DNA of 64,000 bases, taken from NCBI GenBank assembly GCA_963775575.1, contig CAVZJG010000003.1, positions 517,825 through 581,824 on the forward strand, written 5' to 3'. Numbering within the stretch: the stretch's first letter is position 1; every line of letters begins with the position of its first letter. A program made the position numbers and the translations under genes. Below are positions 1 to 7,656 of the stretch, piece by piece. A model generated the notes under the pieces. It was given only the letters and a program-made list of their open reading frames with translations, did no database searches and had not been told where the DNA came from. The stretch comes from Roseiarcus sp963775575 (GTDB taxonomy: Bacteria; Pseudomonadota; Alphaproteobacteria; Rhizobiales; Beijerinckiaceae).

Positions 1-582
1 AATATTTGGACGATTACCAAGGACGGGAAGAAACAACGGGCGGCGATCCGAACGACGCGCGATCGCTGGATTGCGTTCCCTCCCCTCGCCAAGGGAACCA
101 AATGGAAAACGCTCGACGAGGTCGACGTGGTCATCGTTGCAAGCGTGGACTCCAAGGAGGACCCGGAGAACATCGAGGTCTTCATCTTCCCCGCCGACGA
201 GGTGCGCAAGCGCTTCGACGCCGCTTACGCCGCACGCAAGCAAACGGGGCACGTCATACGCGAAAACTTCGGAATGTGGGTGGCGTTAGATTACCCCAAG
301 CGAACCCCGCGAGACGCGCCGATTGCCGTCGGTTCCGGGATCGCTGACAAACATAAGCGCATTGCGGTCTACTCGATCGAGAAGCTCCTCGCCGAAAATG
401 CCGACAGTCTCGCCGCAGCGAGCGAAGACGCTGAAGAGGCGGAGGCGCTCGAACGGGCCGAAGCCTCGGAGCCGCGCTTCACAACGATTGCTCAGGTTAT
501 GGCGTGGACGCGCGAGCAGATAGCGGAAATCGCCGGCGTAAGAGTCGAAGCCGTCAAACTCGATCTGAGGGTCGAATATTGA
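1..582 (+). CDS. Hypothetical protein, 5'-truncated by the window edge
   Basis: The frame is open from base 1 to a TGA at 582. The first internal ATG is at 127, but about 40 in-frame codons upstream of it read like normal protein (NIWTITKDGKKQRAAI, then an aromatic-rich strand), so the true start lies outside the window. The visible 193 residues are soluble and charged. They have an N-terminal beta-rich part, a middle FIFPADEVRKRFD stretch and an acidic EDAEEAEALERAEASE linker before a short C-terminal helical part. No catalytic motif or known family was recognised. The gene lies alone upstream of decayed mobile-element relics, so context gives no function. Confidence 0.6.
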   Translation, partial: NIWTITKDGKKQRAAIRTTRDRWIAFPPLAKGTKWKTLDEVDVVIVASVDSKEDPENIEVFIFPADEVRKRFDAAYAARKQTGHVIRENFGMWVALDYPKRTPRDAPIAVGSGIADKHKRIAVYSIEKLLAENADSLAAASEDAEEAEALERAEASEPRFTTIAQVMAWTREQIAEIAGVRVEAVKLDLRVEY

Positions 583-673
583 TGTCGGCCGCCAACTGGG
601 CGCGGAGAGGAATCGGCCGCGCCCAGTCACGTAGCAACACGAACGTTTGCGTGACACCAGAAACTCTCCCCTC

Positions 674-755
674 ATAGGCTACATGCGCGTCTCGAAAGCC
701 GACGCCTCGCAAGTGCTCGACCTGCAACGCGACGCGCTCATAGCCGCCGCCATTA
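674..755 (+). pseudogene. Relic of the N-terminus of a Tn3-type serine resolvase
   Basis: In the + frame through the ATG at 683 the translation is IGYMRVSKADASQVLDLQRD followed by ALIAA. This matches the IGYxRVSTxDQxxxLDLQRDAL start of serine resolvases/invertases, including the catalytic-serine strand. The match ends near 755 and no recombinase sequence follows, so only about 27 codons remain. It stops a few bases from where the oppositely oriented toxin relic also ends, which suggests one deletion or rearrangement joint at about 755-760. Confidence 0.6.
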
Positions 756-758
756 CCA

Positions 759-869
759 TTACGCCATTACGGTGACGGGGTGGACGGCGCCTCGAGGGCT
801 CCGCTCGTCGAGATATCCGAGGATTTTCGCGAGGTCGTCTTGCGCGCGCCGCGAATAGCGGACGATCAT
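759..869 (-). pseudogene. Truncated ParE/RelE-type toxin
   Basis: This frame starts with ATG at 869, overlapping the antitoxin stop in an ATGA arrangement. It reads MIVRYSRRAQDDLAKILGYL then DERSPRGA, the first helices of a ParE/RelE-superfamily mRNA interferase or gyrase poison, which is normally about 95 residues. Homology stops after about 29 residues and a foreign tail (VHPVTVMA) leads to a stop at 759. The core beta sheet and all catalytic residues are missing, so the toxin should be inactive. The break coincides with the end of the resolvase relic on the other strand. Confidence 0.7.
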
Positions 870-1093
870 AGGCCGTGTCGCTTCCACAACGCGGCGATTT
901 CCGCGTCGGAAGCGAATTCCCCGCGTCTTGCTTGCGCCAGACCTTCGTCGATGGCCGCAGCGGTTTCCTCGTCGAGCGGAGTCGGAGCGCCCCGCGTCTC
1001 GACAGCCCACAGCAGCATTTCCGCCGTCTCGTCCTGATCCGCCTCCGGCAGTTTGCGGACCTTTTCAATCGCTTGATCGAGGAGCTTGGTCAT
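866..1093 (-). CDS. Orphaned antitoxin of a ParE/RelE-type TA module
   Basis: This 75-residue protein begins MTKLLDQAIEKVRKLPEADQ, typical of small antitoxins paired with ParE/RelE toxins. It has a short N-terminal helical dimerisation part (residues 1-35) and a C-terminal segment ending AEIAALWKRHGL that would wrap around the toxin. Its stop overlaps the start of the truncated toxin gene, the usual antitoxin-first operon arrangement. Because the toxin is broken, this is probably a solitary antitoxin with no partner here. Family assignment is from sequence pattern only. Confidence 0.7.
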   Translation of the reverse strand: MTKLLDQAIEKVRKLPEADQDETAEMLLWAVETRGAPTPLDEETAAAIDEGLAQARRGEFASDAEIAALWKRHGL

Positions 1094-1221
1094 CTGCTTA
1101 CTTTACCATAAAGAGGCCAGTCGGGACAGACTTTGTGTCAAACGAAGGCGGCCATTGCAATCGCGGCGCAATCGTGATGGCGTCGCGACCGCCGCGTCCC
1201 GCGGCATAGCAAGGAACCGTC

Positions 1222-1644
1222 ATGTCGCCTGGATCTCTCGCCCTCGTTCTCGCCGCCGCGTTTTCCGGCGCCGCGCTCTACGTCAATCTGGTCGAGCAGC
1301 CCGCGCGCCTGGCGCTCGAGGATCAGGCCATGCTCAACGAATGGGCGCCGAGCGACCGGCGCGGCGTCGCGCTGCTGGCGGGCCTGGCGCTGCTCTCGGC
1401 GGCGCTCGGCCTGGTCGCCTATTTCACCAGCCAGGACGTGCGCTGGGCGATCGGCGCGCTGATCGTCATCCTGAGCTGGCCCTACACGTTCTTCGCCATG
1501 GCGCCGCTCAACGACCAGATTCTGACGCTGGCGCCGCGCGACATCGGCGCGGCGCGCGTCCTGGTGCGCCAATGGGGCCTGTTCGAATGGGGCCAGACGG
1601 GCATCGGCGTCGCCGCCTGCCTGGTGTTCCTGTGGGCGCTGTGA
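1222..1644 (+). CDS. DUF1772-like integral membrane protein
   Basis: This 140-residue protein has four hydrophobic helices at about residues 5-25, 50-72, 78-100 and 120-139. It carries the pattern YVNLVEQPARL near the N-terminus and MAPLNDQILTLAP in the third loop, both characteristic of DUF1772 (anthrone-oxygenase-like) membrane proteins. Bacterial members have no established reaction. A purine-rich AAGGAACCGTC precedes the ATG. It is co-directional with cobS (51-base gap) and may be cotranscribed, though a functional link is not evident. Confidence 0.7.
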   Translation: MSPGSLALVLAAAFSGAALYVNLVEQPARLALEDQAMLNEWAPSDRRGVALLAGLALLSAALGLVAYFTSQDVRWAIGALIVILSWPYTFFAMAPLNDQILTLAPRDIGAARVLVRQWGLFEWGQTGIGVAACLVFLWAL

Positions 1645-1694
1645 GGCCGCGCGCCGGCGCCGCATGGACAGGCGCCGCGGCGCGGGAGTAGGAA

Positions 1695-2528
1695 TTGGCC
1701 ATGTTCGACGCCTCGACCCGCTCCGCCCTCATCGCCCGCGCCTGGCGCGACCTTCTCGACGCCTGGCGCTATTTTTCACGCCTGCCGGCGCCGTCGTCCG
1801 GCGCCGCGAGCGACGCGGCCGCGGGGGCGGGCCCCGATCTGGCGCGCTTCTCCTGGGCTTGTCCGATCGCCGGCGCCCTGATCGGCGCGGTCGGCGCCGC
1901 CGCGTTCGGCCTTGCCGCCCTGCTCGGCCTGCCGCCGCTGCTGCGCGCGGCGTTCGCCGTGGCGACGGTGATCGTGGCCGCCGGCGCGATGCACGAGGAC
2001 GGCCTCGCCGGCGTCGCCGACGGCTTCCGCGGCGGTCAAACCCGCGAATCCGAGCTCGCGATCGAGCGCGACGGCCGCATCGGCGTCTGGGGAACGCTGG
2101 CGCTGATTCTTTCGCTGATCGTGCGCGTCGGCGCGCTGGCGGCGCTGGCGCGCGGCGGCTTCGTCGTCGCGGCGGCGAGCCTGATCCTTTCCGGCGCGGT
2201 CTCGCGCGCGGGCGCGCTCATTCCCTTGGCGCCGCCGCCCGCCGCCGGCGCCGACGGCGCCGACGCGGGCGCCGGCCGCCTGGAGGCGAAAGATCTGATC
2301 GCGGCCGGCTTCGCCGTCGTCGGCGTCGCGTTGGTCGCCGGGCTCGTCGCGCTCGGGGTCATGCAGGCGCTGTTCGCCTGCGTCCTCGCCGCGGCGGCCG
2401 CGTGGGGGACGAGCGCGCTGGCGCGCCGCCGGATCGGCGGCCAGACCGGCGGCGTCGCCGGCGCGGCGCAGCAGGCGGCCGAAATCGCCTGCCTCGTCGC
2501 TCTTCTCATCGGCGGCCGCGCGCCTTAA
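1695..2528 (+). CDS. cobS: Adenosylcobinamide-GDP ribazoletransferase (cobalamin synthase)
   Basis: CobS joins adenosylcobinamide-GDP with alpha-ribazole (or its 5'-phosphate) at the inner membrane in the last step of the cobalamin nucleotide loop. The 277-residue product shows the family hallmarks: an N-terminal RYFSRLPAP stretch, the conserved MHEDGLAGVADGF motif at about residues 97-109 (acidic residues that bind metal/substrate), a RDGRIGVWG loop, and a C-terminal GGQTGGVAGAAQQ motif at about 245-257. Several alanine-rich membrane helices separate these. Length fits the family. A DUF1289 gene follows 9 bases downstream. No other cobalamin genes are visible, so it is separated from the main pathway cluster in this window. 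Confidence 0.93.
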   Translation: MAMFDASTRSALIARAWRDLLDAWRYFSRLPAPSSGAASDAAAGAGPDLARFSWACPIAGALIGAVGAAAFGLAALLGLPPLLRAAFAVATVIVAAGAMHEDGLAGVADGFRGGQTRESELAIERDGRIGVWGTLALILSLIVRVGALAALARGGFVVAAASLILSGAVSRAGALIPLAPPPAAGADGADAGAGRLEAKDLIAAGFAVVGVALVAGLVALGVMQALFACVLAAAAAWGTSALARRRIGGQTGGVAGAAQQAAEIACLVALLIGGRAP

Positions 2529-2537
2529 ATCAGGGCC

Positions 2538-2744
2538 ATGGATCTTTCCGTTCCGCCGCCCAGCCCCTGCGTGCGAATCTGCGTCGTCGACCCCGATTCG
2601 GGCCTGTGCGTCGGCTGCGGCCGGACGATCGAGGAAATCACGATGTGGGGCGAACTCGACGCCGACGAGCGACGCGCGATCGTCGCCGGCCTCGCGCGCC
2701 GTCCCGAAGCGGCGCGCTCGCGCCCCGCGCGCAGGCGCGCCTGA
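2538..2744 (+). CDS. DUF1289 domain protein
   Basis: This 68-residue protein contains PCVRICVVDPDSGLCVGCGRTIEEITMW, with four cysteines in the CxxxC...CxxC arrangement that defines DUF1289. Those cysteines probably bind zinc or an iron-sulfur cluster. The C-terminus is an arginine/alanine-rich tail. DUF1289 proteins are common small alphaproteobacterial proteins of unknown function, frequently encoded beside unrelated housekeeping genes. The gene lies between cobS and the TIGR02281 protease gene, whose TTG start follows one base after this stop, so the three are probably one transcript. Confidence 0.85.
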   Translation: MDLSVPPPSPCVRICVVDPDSGLCVGCGRTIEEITMWGELDADERRAIVAGLARRPEAARSRPARRRA

Positions 2745-2745
2745 A

Positions 2746-3441
2746 TTGGCCGTCGCCCTCCCCCTCGCCCTGCTCGCTGCGGCGGTGATCGCGCTGTTGC
2801 TCGTCCCCGAGAACACGCCGCTCTTCGGGCTCGATCACGGCGGTTTCGCGCAGCTCGCCTTCGCCGTCGCCGTTCTGGCGTGGCTGGGCCTGAGTTTGGC
2901 GCGGCGCGCTGGGCCAGCAGCGTTGGCGCGCGTCCTCGGCGGCGCCGCGATCTGGGCGGCGATCATCCTCGGCCTCGTCGGCCTTTACGCCTATCGCTTC
3001 GAGGTCGCCGAGGTCGCCGACCGGACGATGGCCGAACTCTTGCCCGGCGAGCCGCAAATCGGCAAGGGCGGCGAGGTCATCATCGCCCAGCGGCGGGACG
3101 GCCAATTCGTCATCCCCGCCAGGGTCGACGGCGCGCGGGTGGCGTTTCTGTTCGACACCGGCGCTTCGAGCGTCGTGCTGCGCGCCGAGGACGCCAAGCG
3201 GATCGGCGTCGACGCCGCCGGGCTCGACTTCGACGTCAGCGTCGTCACCGCCAACGGCGCGGCGATGGCGGCCGAGACCCGCATCGGCGAGATCGCACTC
3301 GGCCCAATCGTCGTGCGCAACGTGCGCGCGCTGGTCGCCCGGCCCGGCGTTCTCGACCAGAGCCTGATCGGCATGAGCTTTTTGGAGCGGCTGCAGAGCT
3401 ACACGGTCGAGCGCGGGCGGCTGATCCTGAAGGGGCGGTGA
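2746..3441 (+). CDS. TIGR02281-type retropepsin-like aspartic protease, membrane anchored
   Basis: A TTG start at 2746 sits one base after the DUF1289 stop and gives 231 residues. Residues 1-85 contain three hydrophobic segments forming a membrane anchor. Residues about 110-230 are a retropepsin fold with FDTGASSVVL (active-site DTG, Asp at about residue 135) and the later strands VVTANGAAMAAETRIGEIAL and LIGMSFLERL. The family has one DTG per chain and must dimerise to form the active site. Its substrate is unknown. The protease domain is expected to face the periplasm. The downstream dusA gene is convergent. Confidence 0.85.
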   Translation: MAVALPLALLAAAVIALLLVPENTPLFGLDHGGFAQLAFAVAVLAWLGLSLARRAGPAALARVLGGAAIWAAIILGLVGLYAYRFEVAEVADRTMAELLPGEPQIGKGGEVIIAQRRDGQFVIPARVDGARVAFLFDTGASSVVLRAEDAKRIGVDAAGLDFDVSVVTANGAAMAAETRIGEIALGPIVVRNVRALVARPGVLDQSLIGMSFLERLQSYTVERGRLILKGR

Positions 3442-3447
3442 ACCGCC

Positions 3448-4443
3448 TCACACCGCCTCGGCGAGCGGCGCGCGCGCGACTCGCGCGACCGCTTCGCGCA
3501 GCGCTTCGACGCCCGCGTCGGGGCGCACGGCGAGCGTCGCCAGCGTTTGACGAAAGCGCCGCGCGCCGGGACGGCCGGCGAACAGGCCGAGCATGTGGCG
3601 GGTGATTTCATTGAGGCGCGCGCCGCGCGCCAGTTCGCGCGCGACATAGGGAAAATAGGCCTCGACCGCCTCGAAGGCGTCGGCGAACGGCGCCGGCTCG
3701 CCGAAGATTTCCGGGTCGACGCCGAGCAGCATTTCCGGATTGTGATACGCGGCGCGGCCGACCATCGCGCCGTCGACCCAGCGCAAATGGCCGCGGACGG
3801 CCTCGAGATCGCCGATGCCGCCGTTGACGACGACGGCCAAGTCGGGATGGGCCGCCTTCACCGCGTAGACGAGCGGATAGTCGAGCGGCGGGACCGTGCG
3901 GTTGTCCTTCGCGTTCAGACCTTCGAGCCACGCCTTGCGCGCGTGGACGACGACGCCGGCCGCGCCCGCCGCCTCGATCGTCTCGACCAGCGCGAACAGG
4001 GCCTCGCGCGGCGCCTGCTCGTCGACGCCGATGCGGCACTTGACGGTGACGGGGATTGTCGTCGCCGCCGCCAACGCCGCCACGCATTCGGCGACCAGCG
4101 CCGGTTCGCGCATCAGGCAGGCGCCGAAACGGCCGGCGCGCACGCGATCGGAAGGGCAGCCGCAATTGAGGTTGATCTCGTCGTAGCCGAATTCGGCCCC
4201 GATGCGCGCCGCCTCGGCGAGCCGACGCGGTTCGGCGCCGCCGAGCTGCAACGCGATCGGACGCTCGCACGGGTCGAAGCCGATCAGCCGCTCGCGCTGG
4301 CCGAACACCACCGCGTCCGCCGCGACCATCTCGCTGTAGAGCCGCGCGCGCCGCGTCAGCAAGCGATGGAAGACGCGGCAATGCCGGTCGGTACAGTCCA
4401 TCAGCGGCGCAACGCTAAATCTAAATGATTGATCTGGCTGCAT
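3448..4443 (-). CDS. dusA: tRNA-dihydrouridine synthase A
   Basis: DusA reduces uridines 20/20a in the tRNA D-loop to dihydrouridine using FMN and NADPH. The 331-residue protein has the TIM-barrel signature motifs: SVAPLMDCTDRHCR (residues 10-23), YSEMVAADAV, the catalytic stretch NLNCGCPSDRV with active-site Cys96, FGACLM, VTVKCRIGVD, VHARKAWLEGLN and VVNGGIGDL. Length is normal. Its 5' end is the known attachment site for a family of dusA-targeting integrases, and the ICE integrase gene starts 112 bases upstream. The usual MDWTD is MDCTD here, exactly in the crossover region, so the first codons may have been recreated by the element. Confidence 0.95.
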   Translation of the reverse strand: MQPDQSFRFSVAPLMDCTDRHCRVFHRLLTRRARLYSEMVAADAVVFGQRERLIGFDPCERPIALQLGGAEPRRLAEAARIGAEFGYDEINLNCGCPSDRVRAGRFGACLMREPALVAECVAALAAATTIPVTVKCRIGVDEQAPREALFALVETIEAAGAAGVVVHARKAWLEGLNAKDNRTVPPLDYPLVYAVKAAHPDLAVVVNGGIGDLEAVRGHLRWVDGAMVGRAAYHNPEMLLGVDPEIFGEPAPFADAFEAVEAYFPYVARELARGARLNEITRHMLGLFAGRPGARRFRQTLATLAVRPDAGVEALREAVARVARAPLAEAV

Positions 4444-4555
4444 TTTTCCTGTAGTCTCAACTCACTAGGTCGGGTCGTGTGCACTCTTTTTTACGCCATC
4501 ATGCGACCCTTTACGCGGCAGTTCGACGGCTCGGTGCACACGGAGCGCACACCCT
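4383..4555. other. Candidate ICE attachment junction (attL) at the dusA 5' end
   Basis: The first dusA codons (about 4383-4443) are followed directly by non-coding sequence and the integrase gene at 4556. This is the geometry described for dusA-specific integrases. Crossover would fall within the first about 25 dusA codons. The matching right-end copy was looked for by eye in the remaining window and not found, so the exact core cannot be assigned. Confidence 0.55.
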
Positions 4556-5617
4556 TTGGCGACGTTCACGAAGCTCAATTCCGGTTCCTGGCGAGCCCAG
4601 GTGCGGCGGAAAGGAAAATATGTCAACGAGACTTTCCTTCGCCGAAAGGACGCCGAGGAATGGGCGCTCGATATCGAGCGGCGTATCGATCGCGGCGAAC
4701 CCGCCCTGGCGCGAAGCTCCCGCAACGCGAAGACATTCGGCGATTTGATTAAGCTGCATCGCGAGGACCTTCAAGAGGTGGGCAAACCCATCGGACGATC
4801 GAAGGCTGCGAGCCTCACCCTTCTCGAGCACAGACTGGGGCAACTGCGGACCCCAGAACTCGATCGCGGACGGCTCATCCAATTTGGGAAGGAGCGGGCG
4901 CGCGAAGGCGCAGGTCCCGTCACTCTCAGTATTGATATCGGATATATCAAGACCATCCTGTCGCACGCGGCCGCCGTTCATGGCGTGATACTCTCGGCCG
5001 AACCCATCGTTCTCGCGCGAATTGCGCTCGCGCGCCTTGGTCTCGTTGGGAAAGGGAACGAGCGCGACAGACGACCGACGCAGGACGAGTTGGATCGCCT
5101 TGTCGCTGCTTTCGAAGCAAATCCCTACCAACAAATTCCGGTCGGACGGATCATCCGCTTTGCTGTCGCGACCGCGATGCGCCAGGACGAAATCAGCCGA
5201 ATTGAATGGGCCGATTTCGACCTGCAGAAGAAGATGCTCCTCATCAGAGATCGCAAGGATCCGCGAAGGAAGAGCGGGAACAACCAGCGCATTCCTCTGT
5301 TAGACGTCACAGGCTACGACGCCTGCGCAATCATCGAAGAGCAACGATCTCGTGTCGGCAAGAACGGTGGCCGCATCTTCCCCTACAATGGAAGGTCCGT
5401 CGGAACGGCGTTCCGGCGCCAGTGTCGCGAGCTCAAGATCGAAGACCTTCACTTTCATGACCTCAGGCACGAAGGCACAAGCCGCCTCTTCGAAGCCGGC
5501 TTTTCCATCGAGCAGGTCTCGCTCGTCACTGGCCATAAAGATTGGAAGATGCTCCGACGCTACACGCATCTAAATCCCGAGACGCTGCACCAGCCGCATG
5601 TTCGGCGAGTGGCCTAA
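4556..5617 (+). CDS. int: Tyrosine integrase of the dusA-targeting family
   Basis: The 353-residue recombinase starts at a TTG (4556). It has an N-terminal SAM-like arm (residues 1-60, MATFTKLNSGSWRAQVRRKG), a core-binding domain (60-165) and a C-terminal catalytic domain. Visible catalytic residues are Arg209 (AMRQDEISRI), a lysine in RDRKDPRRKSG, His301 and Arg304 (FHDLRHEGTSRLF), His327 (TGHKDW) and nucleophile Tyr336 (RRYTHL). The gene abuts the dusA 5' end and points away from it, the hallmark of elements integrated in dusA. It should catalyse integration and, with the excisionase-like protein at 23360, excision. It appears intact. Confidence 0.93.
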   Translation: MATFTKLNSGSWRAQVRRKGKYVNETFLRRKDAEEWALDIERRIDRGEPALARSSRNAKTFGDLIKLHREDLQEVGKPIGRSKAASLTLLEHRLGQLRTPELDRGRLIQFGKERAREGAGPVTLSIDIGYIKTILSHAAAVHGVILSAEPIVLARIALARLGLVGKGNERDRRPTQDELDRLVAAFEANPYQQIPVGRIIRFAVATAMRQDEISRIEWADFDLQKKMLLIRDRKDPRRKSGNNQRIPLLDVTGYDACAIIEEQRSRVGKNGGRIFPYNGRSVGTAFRRQCRELKIEDLHFHDLRHEGTSRLFEAGFSIEQVSLVTGHKDWKMLRRYTHLNPETLHQPHVRRVA

Positions 5618-5754
5618 AGGTTATCCTTGACCGCCATGAACGTGCTCCGCGCCGGCGGGGCCCTTCTTGGTAATATATCGCGATCTGGCCACCTTCATCA
5701 CCCCGATCATTGTTATTCATCCTATCCGACAGGAATTGAGCTCCCGATCGGCGC

Positions 5755-6669
5755 TTACCCAAGCAGCCGCTTCAGTGCGTCCGATTGCTCGGCGAACTTT
5801 CGGGCATTGGTCTTCCGCAGCCGTTCCAGGTTTTGCAGCTTCCAGCGCGGGCCAGGGAGTTGCTCAAGATGCGGCACACCAAGCAGCGACCATTCGGGCT
5901 CCGCGGCGACCAGTGACAGCAGGAACCGGCGCTCATCGGCGCTCAGACCTTCCTGGAGCTCACGCATCATGCGCACGCGCACCGTCAGGAGCGCGTCGAG
6001 ATCGACGGGTTTGGCGGTCATGCCTGTAAAATTGTGCTCGAACTCCTGGCGGATGTCGCGCAGCGACGGAAACAGGACCTCGTGCACCGGCCGGTTATGG
6101 CTCGCGAGATAGACGACGAAAGCCCGACGAATGCCGGCGGTGATTCCCTCATGCGCGAAGAGCTGCAGGACGTCGAACAGATCGCGGGGATGCTGGCGGT
6201 CCATCGCCGCGACCAGCTTGCCGCCATACACGTCCTCGAGCGACACGACCGGGATTTCGAGATCAGCATGCAGCGTCTGCCGCGCATTCTGTGTCAGCGA
6301 CGCCATGCGCACCGGTTGGACGGTGCCGCGCATGACGAAGTTGACCTCGATCTTGACCTCGATGCGGCTCCGTCGCACCAGCAGCTTGGTCTCGCCGGAC
6401 TCCACCGCGGCCGGCGCATGGGTCTGGAAGCCTTGCTTCCGCAAGCGTGCGGCGGACTGGCGAATAGCCTCGTTGATGCGCCGGAGCGCCTGATCGCGCG
6501 GCAGCGCGTGGTCGGGAAACACCAGATCGAGATCGACGGAAAGGCGCGGCATGTTGCGCAGGAACAGGTTGATCGCTGTGCCGCCCTTGAGCGCGAACGT
6601 GTCGTCGACAAGCACCAGCGGCGCGACGCGCGTCAGCAGCCGTGCACTGTCGAGATAGATCTGGTTCAT
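5755..6669 (-). CDS. abiEii: AbiEii/AbiGii family nucleotidyltransferase toxin
   Basis: This 304-residue protein is the toxin of a type IV AbiE module. Near the N-terminus (about residues 27-51) it has FALKGGTAINLFLRNMPRLS followed by VDLDLVF, the GGT...DxD nucleotidyltransferase motifs. It also has EVKIEVNF (third acidic strand) and EDVYGGKLVAAMDRQHPRDL followed by FDV, a conserved AbiEii motif. AbiEii members transfer nucleotides and arrest growth, giving abortive infection against phage and stabilising the host element. Its ATG overlaps the abiEi stop (ATGA), so the genes are translationally coupled. It probably acts both in ICE stabilisation and phage defence. Confidence 0.92.
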   Translation of the reverse strand: MNQIYLDSARLLTRVAPLVLVDDTFALKGGTAINLFLRNMPRLSVDLDLVFPDHALPRDQALRRINEAIRQSAARLRKQGFQTHAPAAVESGETKLLVRRSRIEVKIEVNFVMRGTVQPVRMASLTQNARQTLHADLEIPVVSLEDVYGGKLVAAMDRQHPRDLFDVLQLFAHEGITAGIRRAFVVYLASHNRPVHEVLFPSLRDIRQEFEHNFTGMTAKPVDLDALLTVRVRMMRELQEGLSADERRFLLSLVAAEPEWSLLGVPHLEQLPGPRWKLQNLERLRKTNARKFAEQSDALKRLLG

Positions 6670-7403
6670 GGTTTCAGCACCAGGAGCCCGTCACCGGAAC
6701 GGGACACCCATGGCCGGTCGCTGCCCTTGGGCAATTGAGACGGATCGAGCTTAGCGGCCCAGGGCTGGGAGAGTTCGCGGCCGAGCTGCAGGCACAGGCG
6801 CACGGTCTTGACGCTGGTGCAGCGCTTGAGCAGGTCGCGCAGCACGTCGGCGCGCAGGCTGTAAGTGCTCTCGACCAGTTCGCGTGCTTCCTGCAGCGGC
6901 TGCCGGACGCCGACTTCGCTCAGCACCTCCAGCAGTGCGCGCTCCGGCGCCGAGACGAGCGGGCCGCCCTTGCGGTTCTCGAAGGGTCTAACATGAAGCA
7001 GCGCGCCGGGCTGCTCCTTGAACAGCCGCTTGCGGTGGTGCTCGGCCGGGAAGCGCTGGGTGAACCACTCCGGAAGGCGCCCAGCTTTCCAGCCATAAAG
7101 CTGTAGGACAGGCCGTTGGGACAGGTATTGGCGTATGCCATGCCAGTCGAGCGCGGACTTGCCGCCGACATGCAATCCATCGAAGCTCCGCTGCAGCAGA
7201 GCGAGGCTCGGATGCAAGGCGGGCGGATCGTTCGGCCGGCAATAGACGCCGCGCGCCAGCCGTTGCAGCCAGCCGGCACGGACATAGTGGACGGCGAGAT
7301 CAGCCGATATCCCCAGGGCGGCGAGGTCCTCGGAGATCAGCGGCGTGCCCGGCGCCAAGCGGGTATAAAGCCGATTTAGCTTGTTCCTATGAGTCGTAGG
7401 CAT
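6666..7403 (-). CDS. abiEi: AbiEi-type antitoxin/autorepressor
   Basis: I chose ATG at 7403 (MPTTHRNKLNRLYTRLAPG), giving 245 residues. An in-frame ATG at 7460 would add 19 unlikely residues and lie upstream of the probable promoter. The N-terminal winged-helix part includes SEDLAALGISADLAVHYVRA and the LARGVY motif typical of AbiEi. The C-terminal region (VSAPERALLEVL, RELVEST) is the antitoxin portion. AbiEi represses its own operon by binding inverted repeats and neutralises AbiEii by a type IV mechanism. Inverted repeats flank its start (7394-7485). The stop overlaps the toxin start. Confidence 0.88.
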   Translation of the reverse strand: MPTTHRNKLNRLYTRLAPGTPLISEDLAALGISADLAVHYVRAGWLQRLARGVYCRPNDPPALHPSLALLQRSFDGLHVGGKSALDWHGIRQYLSQRPVLQLYGWKAGRLPEWFTQRFPAEHHRKRLFKEQPGALLHVRPFENRKGGPLVSAPERALLEVLSEVGVRQPLQEARELVESTYSLRADVLRDLLKRCTSVKTVRLCLQLGRELSQPWAAKLDPSQLPKGSDRPWVSRSGDGLLVLKP

Positions 7404-7485
7404 ACTACGATTATAGCAACAATTCGAAAGCCGGGCCAGGTTTGGATTCAGTGCCGCCATCGTAGCCCAGATACGATAATTCGTA
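7394..7485 (-). promoter_or_regulatory. abiE operon promoter with two inverted-repeat operators
   Basis: On the minus strand a perfect TATAAT (complement of 7412-7417) lies only 8 bases before the abiEi ATG, implying a leaderless or nearly leaderless mRNA. One inverted repeat, TCGTAG-n5-CTACGA (7394-7410), overlaps the start codon and expected transcription start. A second, TACGA-n4-TCGTA (7472-7485), lies about 60 bases upstream. Paired inverted repeats are the known binding arrangement of AbiEi autorepressors. The sites are seen directly; binding is inferred. Confidence 0.6.
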
Positions 7486-7603
7486 CTATCTCAAATGGAC
7501 GGGGAAAGCCTTCCCCTGCGGCCGAGCCTACGGTCTCGGCCGACCCCTTCTGCGGGGACACCCCGCAACGCCCCGAGAGCCAGAGTGCGGACGGGTTTGC
7601 CGT

Positions 7604-7643
7604 GACGGGTTTGAGATCGCGAGAGAGGCTCGCGGCGCCCGTC
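7604..7643 (+). promoter_or_regulatory. Structured leader A upstream of ardC
   Basis: An outer stem GACGGG (7604-7609) pairs with CCCGTC (7638-7643). An inner stem CGCGAG (7618-7623) pairs with CTCGCG (7629-7634). The inner 5' arm and loop carry the purine tract GAGAGAGG. A ribosome-binding GCGGAGA follows immediately, 7 bases before the ATG at 7657. The same architecture recurs at 8723 and 12571 with different stem sequences. Confidence 0.6.
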
Positions 7644-7656
7644 GCGGAGATCCGCG

